This document shows, in pieces, positions 11,769 through 24,000 of a stretch of 64,000 nucleotides of DNA; the first letter of the stretch is position 1; each line of letters opens with the position of its first letter. The notes beneath the pieces are model-generated. The model ran no database searches, was not told where the DNA came from, and saw only the letters and a program-made list of their open reading frames with translations. The stretch covers positions 30,063,916-30,127,915 of the forward strand of contig NC_052489.1 in the NCBI RefSeq assembly GCF_009730915.1, read 5' to 3'. The stretch comes from Dioscorea cayenensis subsp. rotundata (lineage: Eukaryota; Streptophyta; Magnoliopsida; Dioscoreales; Dioscoreaceae). The translations under genes and the position numbers were made by a program.

Positions 11769-13029
11769 CTGTTTGGATAGTGGGATATAGTATTACTGGA
11801 GATATCCATGAATGGGAATATCTATGTTTAAATGTTTTGTTGGAGGGATTTAATTAAGGTTGTTCAAAAATACCGTTTAAACCGTAAATCAGACCGGACC
11901 GGTTTTTTTTTTTAACTGCCGGTCCGGTTCGGTTTTGAAACCGGTTCCAGACCGGTCCGGTCCGGTTCCAGTTTTCGGAACCGCAGTCCAAACCGGACTG
12001 GACCGGTTTATTTATAAATATGTAAATATAGTTTTACGTTTTAGGGTTTATTAAAAAAATTGATTTGATCTCTCGTGTGAAGAGATCAAACAAGACAAAT
12101 GCGAGGATATATAGATAAGCAATGTATATTAATTAATTTAATTTTAATTCATAAAAACCGGGACAGAATCGGACCGGTCCAAAACAGTCTAAACCGGAAC
12201 TGGACCGGTCCGGGTTTCCCTGTTATTTGGTCTGGTCCGGTCCCAATAATAAGGAAACTATTTAACCGATCCGGTCCGGTTTTGGACCGTGCATAGCCCT
12301 AGATTTAATAATAAGGATAAAGATGGTTTGATATTTGGTTAGAAGAATAAGGATATATAAAGTTTTTGATATTCATTTTTAAGTAAGTATTTGATTTAAA
12401 TAACGGATATTAATAGATAAATTTTTTTATTTATTTAGCATGAAATATTTTTAATGGATTATTAATAAATAACATAGTAAACAGAAACTATTATGAATAA
12501 CCAGCAACGAATAATCGGAAACTATTATGAATAACTAGAAGGTTAAAATTAAGAATGTATTTTCAAATTATCATTAAATTTTTTTTTTAAATCGTTTAAT
12601 TTAATGTAATTAATTAATGATTTTTTAAATTTATTTAAATTTAAATATTTTGGGAAGTATTTGATTTTTTAAATAACGGATAATTAATGGATATATATTT
12701 TATTTATTTAGTTTAAATTATTTTAATGGATTATTAGTGAATAATATATATATTTATTATTAAATTTAATTTTTTGAGTTGAATTTAATTAGTTTAAAAT
12801 ATTAAGAGAGATGGAGATGGATGAGAGAAGGAGAGAGAGAGAGATAGGGATAAGATGGTGGGATGAGCGGCGTTCCACCAATTTAGAGGGAGGCCACATC
12901 GCCACTCATCCCATTTTCAGGGATGGGGGCCATCCCCATCCATCCCCATCCGGGAAACCAAACATCCGGATGGGGATGTAGCCTTGGATATCCCATCTCT
13001 ATCCTGGGATATCCCGGGCAATAAACACT
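11769..13029. mobile_element. Probable non-autonomous terminal-inverted-repeat DNA element, interrupted by a hAT MITE
   Basis: The left end reads TGTTTGGATAGTGGGATAT and, further in, GGAGATATCCA. The reverse complement of the right end reads TGTTTATTGCCCGGGATAT and, further in, TGGGATATCCA, so the ends form imperfect inverted repeats of about 50 bp. The interior has no coding capacity. It contains an internal direct duplication (12386-12472 and 12656-12744, both with AAATAACGGATA and TAATGGATTATTA). I could not fix the target-site duplication, so the family is open. The hAT-like MITE at 11855-12301 lies inside it. Confidence 0.45.
11855..12301. mobile_element. hAT-type MITE rich in CCGGTCCGGT motifs
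   Basis: The 447-bp element is bounded by a perfect 8-bp target-site duplication GATTTAAT (11847-11854 and 12302-12309), the length made by hAT transposases. Its ends, TAAGGTTGTTCA and (reverse complement) TAGGGCTATGCA, match at 8 of 12 positions. Both subterminal regions are packed with GGACCGGTCC/CCGGTCCGGTT palindromes, a pattern well known in hAT-derived MITEs of plants. There is no transposase. The intact duplication argues for a moderately recent insertion. Confidence 0.85.
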
Positions 13030-14029
13030 ATAGAGAAACTTCGGAGGGGATGTCTCCCTCATTGTTTTCTTTCTTTTTTTTTCTTCCTCTCCAAATGTAT
13101 CCATCTAGAATCATACAAAAAACCATAGATTTTATTATTATTATTATTATTATTATTTGAATAATTGGTTTTTTTAGAGCAGTTGGGTGAGGTAAAATGC
13201 TGATTAAAATGGTAAATCATCCGAATGATGGATGAGCGATACAAGGTAGAATTCTTCATACTACGATATTGTGCAATATTATAGAAATATTATAGCAGTA
13301 TTGTTCACTATATTCACTGGGTTTTCAGTGAGAGGGTTTTCCGTGAGAGGAGTTGTATTCTCCACCTTTCCAGGTTGTAAAATATAGAATTTATCATTGT
13401 GAAGTTGTAATCTCTAATATGTCATTTTTGGCTGTGTCAAAACTTTTTATTACCCAATGTGTTAACCCAACCAACATGATAAATTTTTAAGAGTTATAAA
13501 TAATGGTAACTGATGCACCACCTTGACTACATGTGTCTTTGACAACATCTCATGAAGCTGCGGTTGTTACTTTTACTAAAAGAAAAGAAGTTTAATCAAA
13601 ACACAATTAAGTTTTTTTTTTTCTTGCCTCACCTCATCTCATGTCCGATCAAAGTTAATATTTGAAGCTTTGTACATTTTAATAAGACTATCAACATTTC
13701 TTAATTTACCAAAATCAGTTGACAATTATTATAATACATTGTTTTTCGTAAAAAGCAAAAACACACACACACACACACACACATATTTACTCAGATTAAT
13801 TATGATTTTATCAGTACGAAAAATAAAATATTAGATAATCTTATTAACAATTTATGTTCTAGATAATCTCTTTGTAATTCCATTATATATATATATATAT
13901 ATATATCAATTTGAATTTCTTTTCTCCATCTTACTTGGTAGTTTTCAAAACCCAATTTTATTTTCAAGCACTGGAGCAAACTTTCAATTACAAATACAAA
14001 AATAATGAAATTATTTTATAAATCACAAC

Positions 14030-14061
<32 letters not shown>

Positions 14062-14977
14062 TCCCGGAACATCCCATCATTACTACCAGGGGGTTATTTG
14101 CAGCCTAAATTGAGAGAGATCCTCTTTTATATATTAAAAATAGATTCAGTCACAATAAACGGAATGTGTGGCTCATCCATTTTACCAAAACCACACACAC
14201 ACACACACAACAGCAGCAGCAAAAACATATGAACAAGGCAATCATTTGGTTGCTGAGCAAATAACAAACTTGACATGATTTGAAAAGTAAACCTGCAACT
14301 GAAACCAGATCAACATTTTGTTGATCACACAACAATAACTTTTTTTTAGCAGAACTGGAATGCTCAGACTGAACATTATTTCTGAATGCATGTGCTTGAA
14401 GACGACAGCTTTTCGCGACTAAATGTTACATAAAGTTCAGAAAAACAAAAACTTTCAGAATGAATTCTTGGTCATATTATAAAAAGTTTAAAACAGCAGC
14501 GGCGGCAGCAAGTAACTAAATACCAAAGAATGAAGAATTAATAGTAAGGAAGCCTCAAACCCTTGTTCCTCATAAACATTGCAGCTCACCTGGTCATCTC
14601 ATGGTTGAGAATCATTGTCACATACAGTATCCTGAAATCCTGGTGTTATAAGATTATGAAGAGCAAATGAATAGAACAATCACCGAGAATTTTAAACTTT
14701 CAGAATGAAAAAAACTGTACTGCTTGTTCACCAAGAGCGGCAGCTACGACAATCGCCGAGAATGCTAAAGAAAATACGAATTTGTGGTGATATCTGCTTG
14801 ACATAATCCAAGCTTTCTTGGGCCACAAACTCGAACTCATGCTCTCGAGTTCTCAGATTCGATACTATGTATAAATTTGGATTGTCAGCAAATTTTGGAA
14901 GGTAAAAAACTGATATTCACTCACCAGTTTGAGGAGCCAGATTATTGTCAAGGGCAGAACTCACAGTTGAATCCTCC
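13030..14977. other. Intergenic DNA with microsatellites; probable 3' UTR of the SANT gene at the right
   Basis: Simple repeats include (TTA)n at about 13133-13157, (AC)n at 13761-13784, (TA)n near 13885-13906 and 14038-14060, and (AC)n followed by CAG repeats at 14191-14220. No gene is supported between 13030 and about 14500. From about 14590 the sequence is less AT-rich. On the minus strand a possible acceptor followed by a short open stretch lies near 14600-14635, so the SANT transcript may have extra 3' exons here. Confidence 0.45.
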
Positions 14978-17900
14978 TCAGTGAAAACCACTGAATGCTC
15001 CAAGCGTGTCCTGATCTGCTTTCCCCTTGGCCTGATTGGGACACTCACCGTAGATGCTTGGGAGGTTTGTGTAAACCTTGTACTTGTCTTTCATTTCAAC
15101 ATCTGAAACAAGTCCGGAGCTGCCGAAACCTGAATCAGTGGGAGCTGGAGCTGAAGCTGGAGCTGGAACTGGAGCTGGGCCTGAAACTGGCGTTCCAACA
15201 TTCCTACGTGCCCGACGGGATGACCTGGATGGATTGCCACCTCTTACCTTTCGGATACTGCTGCTGAGGTAACCAGAAGCCAGAGCCTCCAGAGCTTTTG
15301 TGGTTAGAGGGCGGCTTCTGGTGCTGTGCCTCCGACCACTCACTGTTGAAGGTTGCATTCCAGGCAAATCATTTGATGTGTCAGTAGATGCCTGTGGACC
15401 TTCAAGTTGCTGCTTTGTTTCTGATGTGGATGAAGATTGAACAGGGTACAAATGATGCTGTTCTTCTACTTTTATGTCTGGTGGAAGATATGGGACATTG
15501 AGGTCGATCAAAGTTTGTGGCTGAGGCTTTTCCAGATGTGGAACTGTCTTGCTGATAAAAGTATTACTGAAAAAGGTTCCACTGGAATGGTAAGCTGCGC
15601 TCTTTTCAGGCAAAGAAATAGAGAACTTCCTTCTTGATGGGTCAGCGGCTACACTACTCATCGATTCACTTCTCTCAAGTGATTTCAACTCAGAAGATGT
15701 CTCCTCTTTCTTCACATGATGACCTCTTTGAAAAGAGTAATAGGAAGTTATCCTAGATGGGCCAACCCCCGCTCCAGTGATACTTTCACTTGGTCTAAGT
15801 GGCTTCGACTCATAACCCATCTCCTCTTTTTTCAGCTGATAGCCTTGCGGAAAAGATGAAGAATGATGCTTACTTTCTAATTGCTTACAAGCAGTCAATC
15901 TCCGCCTTTTTACTGCAGGAGCAAAGTAGTCATGAGGCCAGTTTGATTGGCTCTTCATTACCTTAAATGGTTGTTTCACATCAAAGAATCCATCTAACCG
16001 GCCATTAGAATCATGCCCATTCATAGCCATTCTTTGCTTTGGAACAGCAGACATATGATCAGAAACATCTGATTGAAACTGGCTGGTAGTAAATGGAGAA
16101 ATTCTCTTATTCCCCATTTTTGAGGTTTCAGATAAACCTGGATTAGACTCCTCTTCATCATTCACTGGTAACTGATCTGATTCAGACTGATCTGATGATG
16201 AGCTATCACTATCTGTCTCTGCTGAACAAATCGGTGGAGGATGGATTTGACGGGCATCCACAGGCAAGCTCCTCAATTCCCTCACTTTCTTAGGTCCTAT
16301 TCCTGGATCCAAACTTGTATCCACGATGGTAAATTTCATTACTTCTGAAGTGTGAGAAACTTTTGGCCGGAGATAGCAATGCCGCTGATGGTCAGATGAA
16401 CTATTTTGCTTCATTTGGGCATCCGCATCCCATCCATCTTCATCCTTCGTGTTACCACTTGCATTGTTTCCTTCAACCTCTAATTCAATAAGACTTGGAT
16501 CCGACGCCACTTTGTTCAGTACATCAGTAACTGAGTCAAAATACTGATTGCCTTTGACGAGCTTTCGCCTTGAGAATTTCTTTATCCCAGGAATAAGAAA
16601 GACCAGAATATTCTTTGAACCACCAGAAGCAATATCTTTGGGTTGTTCGGAGTGCCATCCTCTTGCAAGCAAGCGAGGCCAGACAGCTTCCCAGAAGAGA
16701 TCGTTAGACCTAGCTTTGCTTAACCTGAAATTTCCTGTCAGAAACTTGACAATGTCTTCAGTAGTAAGAGAGGAGCATGCCTTTCCAGTGGGTAAATCAG
16801 AGCGGGTAGATGCAGTTTGATTTGTTTTGGTTGGATCCAATACAACACGGGTAAGATCACGCTTCCCCTGACCGATTCCAACAGCTTGTACTAGCACTTC
16901 CATACTGACCATGGTTTTCAATGACAAAACAAATTCCTCCAAAGATGCTCTCCCTTCATTGAAGGCCTTAATTGCCTGTGCAAAATGTTGAGTTTTTACA
17001 GCTATAACTTCAGAAGCTAAACAAGATTTGTACAGAAATAGCTTATAGTGAATGACTAAACAAAAGCTTTCAATCATACACAGTACTTACAATGGTGTCC
17101 GCAAAAACAGAAGCAGAAGGTAAATTTGTCAAGCAACAAGCAGGATCATGGTGCAATATCACTAGGGACTTATTTCTTAAACCAAGCATTTACAGTGTAC
17201 TTAGTAGAGCAATCAGTCATTAGAATGTTACATTTAAACATTGGGCTGACCACACAGTGCCATGACATTCTAGTCCAATATACAGCCAATTAAAATTATT
17301 TTAAACCATAATTCTCATGTTTTCTAAAAATTCAGCTCCCTTATTTAAACATATTCATGAGCAATCTATTCCATATTCAAAGTGTTTCATAATAGGCTAT
17401 CAATCTAAATTGGTATTTGCAACACCATGAAGCTGGATTAAAAGACATTATGATGCTTTAAATCACACAAATACCATTGCTATGATAAAATATATTCAAA
17501 TAATCAGTATGTTTTGGTGAAATCATCAAAGAACACGCAAAGAAGACATAACTTTCAATTGACACTGCAACCAGAAAAAGCATGTACCTCCAACAAATTA
17601 TCTTGGGCATCCTTCACGCTAGGAAGCAAGCGTGATAATAACTCTTGTTGCCTCCAACCTGTAAGTATGCGGGCTCCATGTATGCACCTCCTGCTTCTTA
17701 TCTTTCTGCCTTCTGTCCATCTACGATGTGCATCAGACTTGTAAAATTTTCCATAATAGTACGATAATATATCCCCCATGCCTTTGGTCCCCATAAATTT
17801 ACTTATCTGAGCGAGATTTTTCCCAAATATATAAAGGCCAAGGAGAAAACTCTGGGATTCAGCAGAAATCCAAGAGACTGAAGGCGTGACCGGCAGTGCA

Positions 17901-18517
17901 GTACAACACTTGCCTTTCCCTGGCTGCTGCAAAGGGGCACTCATGTCAATGTGGCCCAGTGTGGTAGCACTCTCTTGTCTCAGGCATCTATCTGATTCTT
18001 TATTCAATACTGATGCGCCTTCAGGGAGTTCTGATGTGGTTCCTTGAGGGAGCGAGACATGACTATTAAATTCCACTGGTAGAAATCCAGCCATTTTATT
18101 GGCTTCAGGACAAATTAAGTCCTCTCCATAGCCTGTATAATCCACTGAAACAGGAATGGCAGCAGAAGTAGCAGTGCCTGGAATTTCCTGCTGCTCATGT
18201 TTAATTTGCTCATCTGAACAGTATGACCACATAACTGGAAAGTCAAGCCCCATTCCAACTGAATAATCAGCAGCAATAGCGCTATTAATGTCGACTGGTT
18301 TACAACTTAACTGAAGACGTTCTGATTCTGACATCAAAGGTGGAATTTCAGCTTGGTATGCATCTCCCAAACGAGGAAGTACTATTGGTTCTTGTTCATA
18401 GATATCTTCTTCCCCAGGTGATTCCAGAGAAAGCAAATGATCAGCATTTGACTCTGGGCTACACCCTTGCTCTTGGTTCAGTACCTCATCATTGTAGTTC
18501 ATTTCAATGAGATCCAT
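14978..18517 (-). CDS. ELM2/SANT-domain chromatin protein (plant RERE-like / SANT family)
   Basis: This is a nuclear protein of the plant family often annotated as arginine-glutamic acid dipeptide repeat protein. Its Arabidopsis members are linked to histone-deacetylase corepressor complexes. Two coding exons (17588-18517 and 14978-16975) join in phase 0 to give 975 residues. An ELM2-like motif GDAYQAEIPPL is at residues 51-61. A SANT/Myb-like domain spans about 215-265 and includes SWISAESQSFLLGLYIFGKN and YYYGKFYKSDAHRRW. A conserved block of the family follows (LTTEDIVKFLTGNFRLSKAR, LFWEAVWPRLLARGWHSEQP, VFLIPGIKKFSRRKLVKGNQ). The C-terminal half is low-complexity, Ser-, Lys- and Arg-rich, with a short Pro-Ala repeat near the end. 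A canonical acceptor just upstream of the ATG implies a leader intron with a first non-coding exon near 19760-19920. The deacetylase link is family knowledge, not seen here. Confidence 0.9.
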
Positions 18518-19983
18518 TTATGAAACAGTTAGTGAGGAGTAGAATGCACGTCTTCCTAAGAGTTAATTCGTTATTTTGAATTACAGGCCAAATGTCTGTG
18601 ACATGTAATCCAACTGGAACTTAGATTATCTGCAAATATTGTTATGAAAAAGCAGATTAATGATAAAGTTGATATGCAACAACCTAACATGATCTAACAA
18701 ACTAAGAATGTAAACACAGAAACAAGACTAAGCATTAAATAAATCAAGACATGACAATAACCTTAAACTTCTTTTCCAAGGAAAACAATCAAAAGTTAAA
18801 TAATCTGATGAGTATTAAAACAAACCAGAGTTTTGGCCTTGATGCACTATACTTACAAGGTGGAAACCGACAAATGGATCATGTTTAGCTATTAACAAGT
18901 TAACAGTATGTATATTACTATTTTCGGATGGCTGATAACCTTCATCAAAAAACCAATTGGACAAAAACAGTTCTCTGTATATAGTCGGATCAGAAATGAG
19001 GTTTTAGACATTAGATTGACGAAGATATACTGTGGTGGATTGGTAAGGATTCAAAACAGTAAAGCAAGTTTCTTGAAATAATTTATTGGAAAGAAAGGAA
19101 AGAGGTTCAAACCATGATATTTGTGAGTAGAACTCAGAGTCCACTAAGAGAGAGTATAAACACCCAAGATCAGAACATAAACACCAAACCGAATAATTTC
19201 CTTGGGGAAACACTACCTTTCACTTTCCAAGTCATATCTCATGTCTTCAACCAAAAAACAAACTGTTTTCAAAAGAAAGGATGGTATCATCACTATTTCA
19301 ACACAAACATACCCAAAATTCAAGCTTTATAAATCACTGAGAAGCATTACCGTCATCTGATCTAATTATCATTCACCACTAAACCTATCAGACAGTAATC
19401 TACAAAAAATCACAGATTTATAGAAAAACATCAACACAATTCCATGCAACTCAAATCAAACAACACAAACGACACAAACACATGGTCTACATAGCAAAAC
19501 AAAGCCACAGAAGCAGCACAAGTAACAAACGAATCAAATCTACCAAGAACACCACACCAAACACAGGTAATAATCCGAACAAGCAAGCCAGAACCAAACA
19601 AAGTGAAAGAAGATGGAGATTTCTCATCGTGCATGGACTGGTACCAATTGCTGTCTATATCTCACCAAAAAGCTAATCAAATCGCTCCTATTTCATGAAC
19701 AAGCTACGAAAAATACATGAAAAAGCATCAAATTTAAGAAAAACAAACATCAAGGTCCGCCTTTTCTTCATGAGATGCAGCGTCCTTCGCCAGCGGATGA
19801 ACGCGATTGAAGAAAATGGTGAAACAAAGGAACGAAAACACGAAGAGAAGTCTTGCGAAGAGAGAGAAAGAGAGAGCGAAAGAGAAGAGCAAGAAAACAG
19901 ACCCTGTAATAAGAATTAAGACAGAAGGGTATTTTCGGAATAATAGCATAATTTTTTTTGTAACAAGGACTAGGACAGATGAT

Positions 19984-20040
19984 CACGTGCAAACACTAAA
20001 CACCAAAACGTTTAATAGTCCAGCAGAATATTGACACGTG
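19984..20040 (-). promoter_or_regulatory. Pair of G-boxes (CACGTG) upstream of the SANT gene
   Basis: CACGTG occurs at 19984-19989 and again at 20035-20040, the second within GACACGTGTAC, an ABRE-like core. The pair lies 60-120 bases upstream of the inferred transcript start. G-boxes bind bZIP and bHLH factors. Light- or ABA-responsive control is an inference from the motif alone. Confidence 0.4.
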
Positions 20041-20639
20041 TACTTTGTATGTAGGTTTATGTTAAGATGAATGTAGGGGATCAGAGTGTAACAATGGGGC
20101 TCGTCGCGGGTTCGATGTTGTCACCTGAATGGACAGAGATATCAACAAAACTACGAGATTGCCCTTTGGTTTTCTATTTTTATTTACAGACAAAATTAAT
20201 AAGAAAAATTTATATATATATATATATTTGGTAATATAGTTTGGTGATATATATGATGAGATAAGTTATGAGGAGAAAATAAGCAGACTGGGCCATGATA
20301 AGAAGCCCAAGTTTGATGACTTGGTTGACCAATTCGTATTTTGGGTGCACATGGATTACTTAAATACATGCCAATGTTAATCAATGTTTTAAATTTGGAT
20401 TGAGAAGAGCAAGGTGCCTTTTTTAATTTTATAAAATTATATAAATTAAAAGACTATGCAAATTCTAGAAATTCACATGGCCTCTATGTTATTTCTGTAC
20501 TCGGGTGTAATAATCAGGCCTACATTCTCCTACCGTATTAATTAATTAAATTATGATTTATCCACTTTCATCCATATATATAATTTATTTATTATATCAA
20601 ATGTGAAAAATAAGATTTTATTTAGACTAACAATGTCAA

Positions 20640-20840
20640 CATCCAACGGTTAAAACACTTAGTTTCCCTGGCAAGGTCATGCATTCAATTGCTACCGAAC
20701 GCATGGTGCACATTGTCCTCTGTGCATGGGCAATGTGGATTCTTCATGGAGAGGGTGATGGCATCAGTTATATCCAAAATAGAGTTGCACATGCCTCGGA
20801 CAAGGGCTTATCCATTTTGTCAAGATAAAAAAAAGAAAAA
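20640..20840 (+). mobile_element. SINE-like element with A-rich tail
   Basis: The element starts CCAACGGTTAAAACACTTAG, resembling the head of the other SINEs, and has a B-box-like GGTCATGCATTCAATTGC about 40 bases on. It ends GGGCTTATCCATTTTGTCAAGAT followed by an A-rich tail with G interruptions. The 3' end before the tail (CTTATC) is also seen in the SINE at 9790-9950. No convincing target-site duplication was found. Confidence 0.5.
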
Positions 20841-20913
20841 AAATATATGTATATATCTAAACTTCTTCCACTCTACACTCCACTACAAATTAAAGCAGGA
20901 ATTAACATTCATA

Positions 20914-21044
20914 TCAAGCCACATATTTGAAGACATTGGGCTGGTTTGCATCACGTTCTAAGTACTCCTTGTCAATCAGAGAATCAATCTGCAGCTTTAT
21001 CATCCTGAAACTAGGCTGCAAAACCAAACTGAATTGCATGAGTT

Positions 21045-21079
<35 letters not shown>

Positions 21080-24000
21080 GTATGGATACATAGAATGATA
21101 CAATCAAACAACAACAGAAACAGCAACCTCAAATAAATGGCTCAGTTGTTGAATGCATTCATCAACAAGCTCATTGATGCCTAAAACTTTCCTCCTCTTC
21201 ATTATTCTTGTAATTGCTGCTGCAATTGCATACTGATGTTTATCCTTCACTTCTCGTATTACCTCCTTATCTTCGATGCGAGGAAGCGGCACCTGATTAT
21301 AACAATATAAACTTGCCCATTTAATACATTATGCTTGTTAGATACATTATAATTAATATCAATCTAGTAAAGAATTCCTTACCTTGATTTTCGGCATTGT
21401 AACTGTGAACTCAGAGTTGAACTTGAAATGGTCGGCCGGAGAAATGCTCTCAGAGCTCGGCTCCTTCTTCAGAATTTTATATTTCGAACATGACAAGGAA
21501 TGCAGCACCCAAACCAAATCATCTTTGTCCACATTCAGTTGTGTCATAATCTCCTCGAAACTCAATCTTTCAGCATCATTGAAGAGCATCAATGCTGAGG
21601 CCTGAGAAAAAGTTAAAGTATCAGCATGATACTTTAAGCTGGTAATAAAGGAAGCATGTTATGAATTTTACCTGATAAGTTGTCAATATAAGCTCAATTG
21701 ACTTCTTGTCAAAATGGCCGATCAAGTTGCAGGTACTGAGTGTGTGTATCCAAGTTAGCTTCTTCTTGTTGTTCTTCGAGTTGTAAAATTCCTTAAAAAA
21801 CTCGGCACCCTGAGCCTGTGTAGCAAAAAAATAAGTTTCAGCTTTTGAATTGGTTGAAAATTTAAGAAAATCATTATTACCATTTCTGAAGGAAGATGAA
21901 GAGAACTGGACTTTAAACTAGGCCAAACTCCTGAAGTCAAGATGGTGACAGCCATATCAATGGAAGGATCAGCATTCTCTCCTTGGTGTGTTTCCAAGAA
22001 GTTCTTAAAGTCACTTTGGGTTTTTCTTGACAGTGACAAATCAGTGATCTGCTCATAAGATGAAGCAAAGAGGAAATTAAATAAGAGAAACAAGCCAAGT
22101 AAAACAAAGAGACAGATGAGGAGATCAAACCATGCGCTCCATCTTGGAAGTGAGTACAGCGCCATTATGCTTCTTAAGACTCAAGATGAAGTAATTTTCA
22201 TGTTCTATGTCGGCATTCTTGTCATACAAGAGCCTAAGCATCAGCTTCTTCCTGTAATTCAAACATAAATTTGATAGTTTAAACATGGCACACTTCTTCA
22301 TTTACATGTTTGAAATTGCTAGTTTTTACCTATGCAACTCAGCAAACATATCCTTATCATTGATGTAAGGAACAAGCCCTGCAATCTGAAGTTCAAGAAA
22401 TGTACTAAAAGATCAAGATCATGTATAACAATAGAAGACTAAGCTATGCATGTTATTCAAGCTAATAAAAGCCAAGAACCTTATCAAGCTCATCCTCAGA
22501 AGTGGAATTGCTTTGTTTATCAATACCACCACCTTTCTTGAGAATATCATGGGCATGTTTTGCCAGCATCTCAGCGGTGGTCATTTTACATCCAACCTCC
22601 CTCCTTAGAATTTCAAATGCATTGCAAAGAGCCTACATAAGACTTGCAGGTAATGTTATATATGTTTCCCAGGACAATAGGCAAAGAGATGAGAACAAGC
22701 ATAATGAGACATGATTAAAGATAGACCTTGTGGAATCTGAAGTCATCACTGAAGTAGTTCTTGATGTAGGTCGCAAATTCAAAATAAAGTCGGGGAATGC
22801 CTTCCGTAAAATCCTTCAAATTAAAGGAAGACAAATCTTCATATGTATTCAAATTATTCATTTGCTAAAACTAGAGCAATCCTCAATTATATATATACCT
22901 TTTTTTCATCTGCATCTTTTGCCTTTTTTACAAGTTCCTCCCCGTTCTTGGTAAAGGTCTACATAAGAAGAAGATCCACAATGATTTACATTTTTAGGTA
23001 ACTATGTAACATTTTTGTTAGCAAGAACAACAACAATACAATCATCACAGCTTGTTCTAACCCTTATAACTGATGAAATCATCAGACTCATGCCTTCTTT
23101 GGTGTGAGAGAAAAGCTTATACATCCTTTTAAGATCCTTGGCCTGAGAAATCATGCATGAACTTCTCATCATCAATTAAATTAGAATAAAAATATAAACA
23201 TAAAAGGAAGGATACACACCATTCCACATTTCAGCAATATTTTCAAACCAGAGTCATCCTTTTCAAAGAGGTGCTTATGTTGCACAACTATTAATTCATG
23301 CTGTGCTACCTGCAAGATTATTGTAATGCAGTGGAATAAGATACTTTAGGTGCACAGACTTCTTCAAACTAATGGCAGAACTTAGTTTTTGCATCTTTAA
23401 TATGTAGATATATATATATATATATATACATGAACATCAAACACAATAATAAAAAGTGAGTTCGTTGCTAGCATTGAATTATCAACCAACCATCTACACT
23501 TTAGATGCTGCAGGATCACAACACAACTAAGGCACAAATCAGTAGAAAATTTATTTCAGAGAGAGGAACAGAATTTTATTAGGACAAAGTAACTATGATC
23601 AATGTGATACCTCTATCAATTTTTGTTGTAAGCTCAAAGGCAAACATGAAGTTGCAATCTTATCAAGCTTTTCCAAACACTGTTCAGCCTGAAATACATA
23701 TAAACCACAGTGATTTTATTTTGTTTTTTGCTTACATGATGAAATAACAGTAAAATAGAATAATATCAAGTAAGTAACACAAGCACGAACCATGAGCATG
23801 TATTCTGAGCAGGAATATTTCTGAACGTAATCAGTAGCTAGTTGAGAATAATATTTAGAACAATCTGCAAGCAATGGTTTCTCCAAACCAACTGTATATT
23901 TCTCCATAAGACTTGTTTTTTCTTTTGATAATTTCTTCGTACAACTGTTCTGCTTTAATTGATTATCAAGCGCTGTATTTCTGATTACATCAAAGCTACT

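Larger units (their letters stand above)
18518..20913. other. SANT leader intron, 5' exon and promoter, then cullin 3' flank
   Basis: From 18518 to 18635 lies leader sequence joined through a good acceptor (TTTGCAG on the minus strand), followed by an intron of about 1.1 kb. The probable first exon is at 19760-19920. On the minus strand it is rich in CT runs, typical of plant leaders. Two palindromic G-boxes follow upstream. From 20100 to 20640 the DNA is AT-rich with a (TA)n tract near 20213. A SINE-like element fills 20640-20840. The cullin 3' UTR should lie just left of 20914. Confidence 0.5.

Noticed and set aside
13761-14220. Clustered CA, TA and CAG repeats as a possible regulatory array
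   Set aside because: Ordinary microsatellites in gene-free DNA with no larger order. No CRISPR-like spacing of repeats.
20090-20140. Possible tRNA gene or SINE around GCGGGTTCGATG
   Set aside because: Only a B-box-like phrase is present. No cloverleaf, A-box or tail could be drawn.
21755-22165. 136-codon hydrophobic open frame
   Set aside because: It reads through introns of the cullin gene. The hydrophobic part is T-rich intron on the minus strand.
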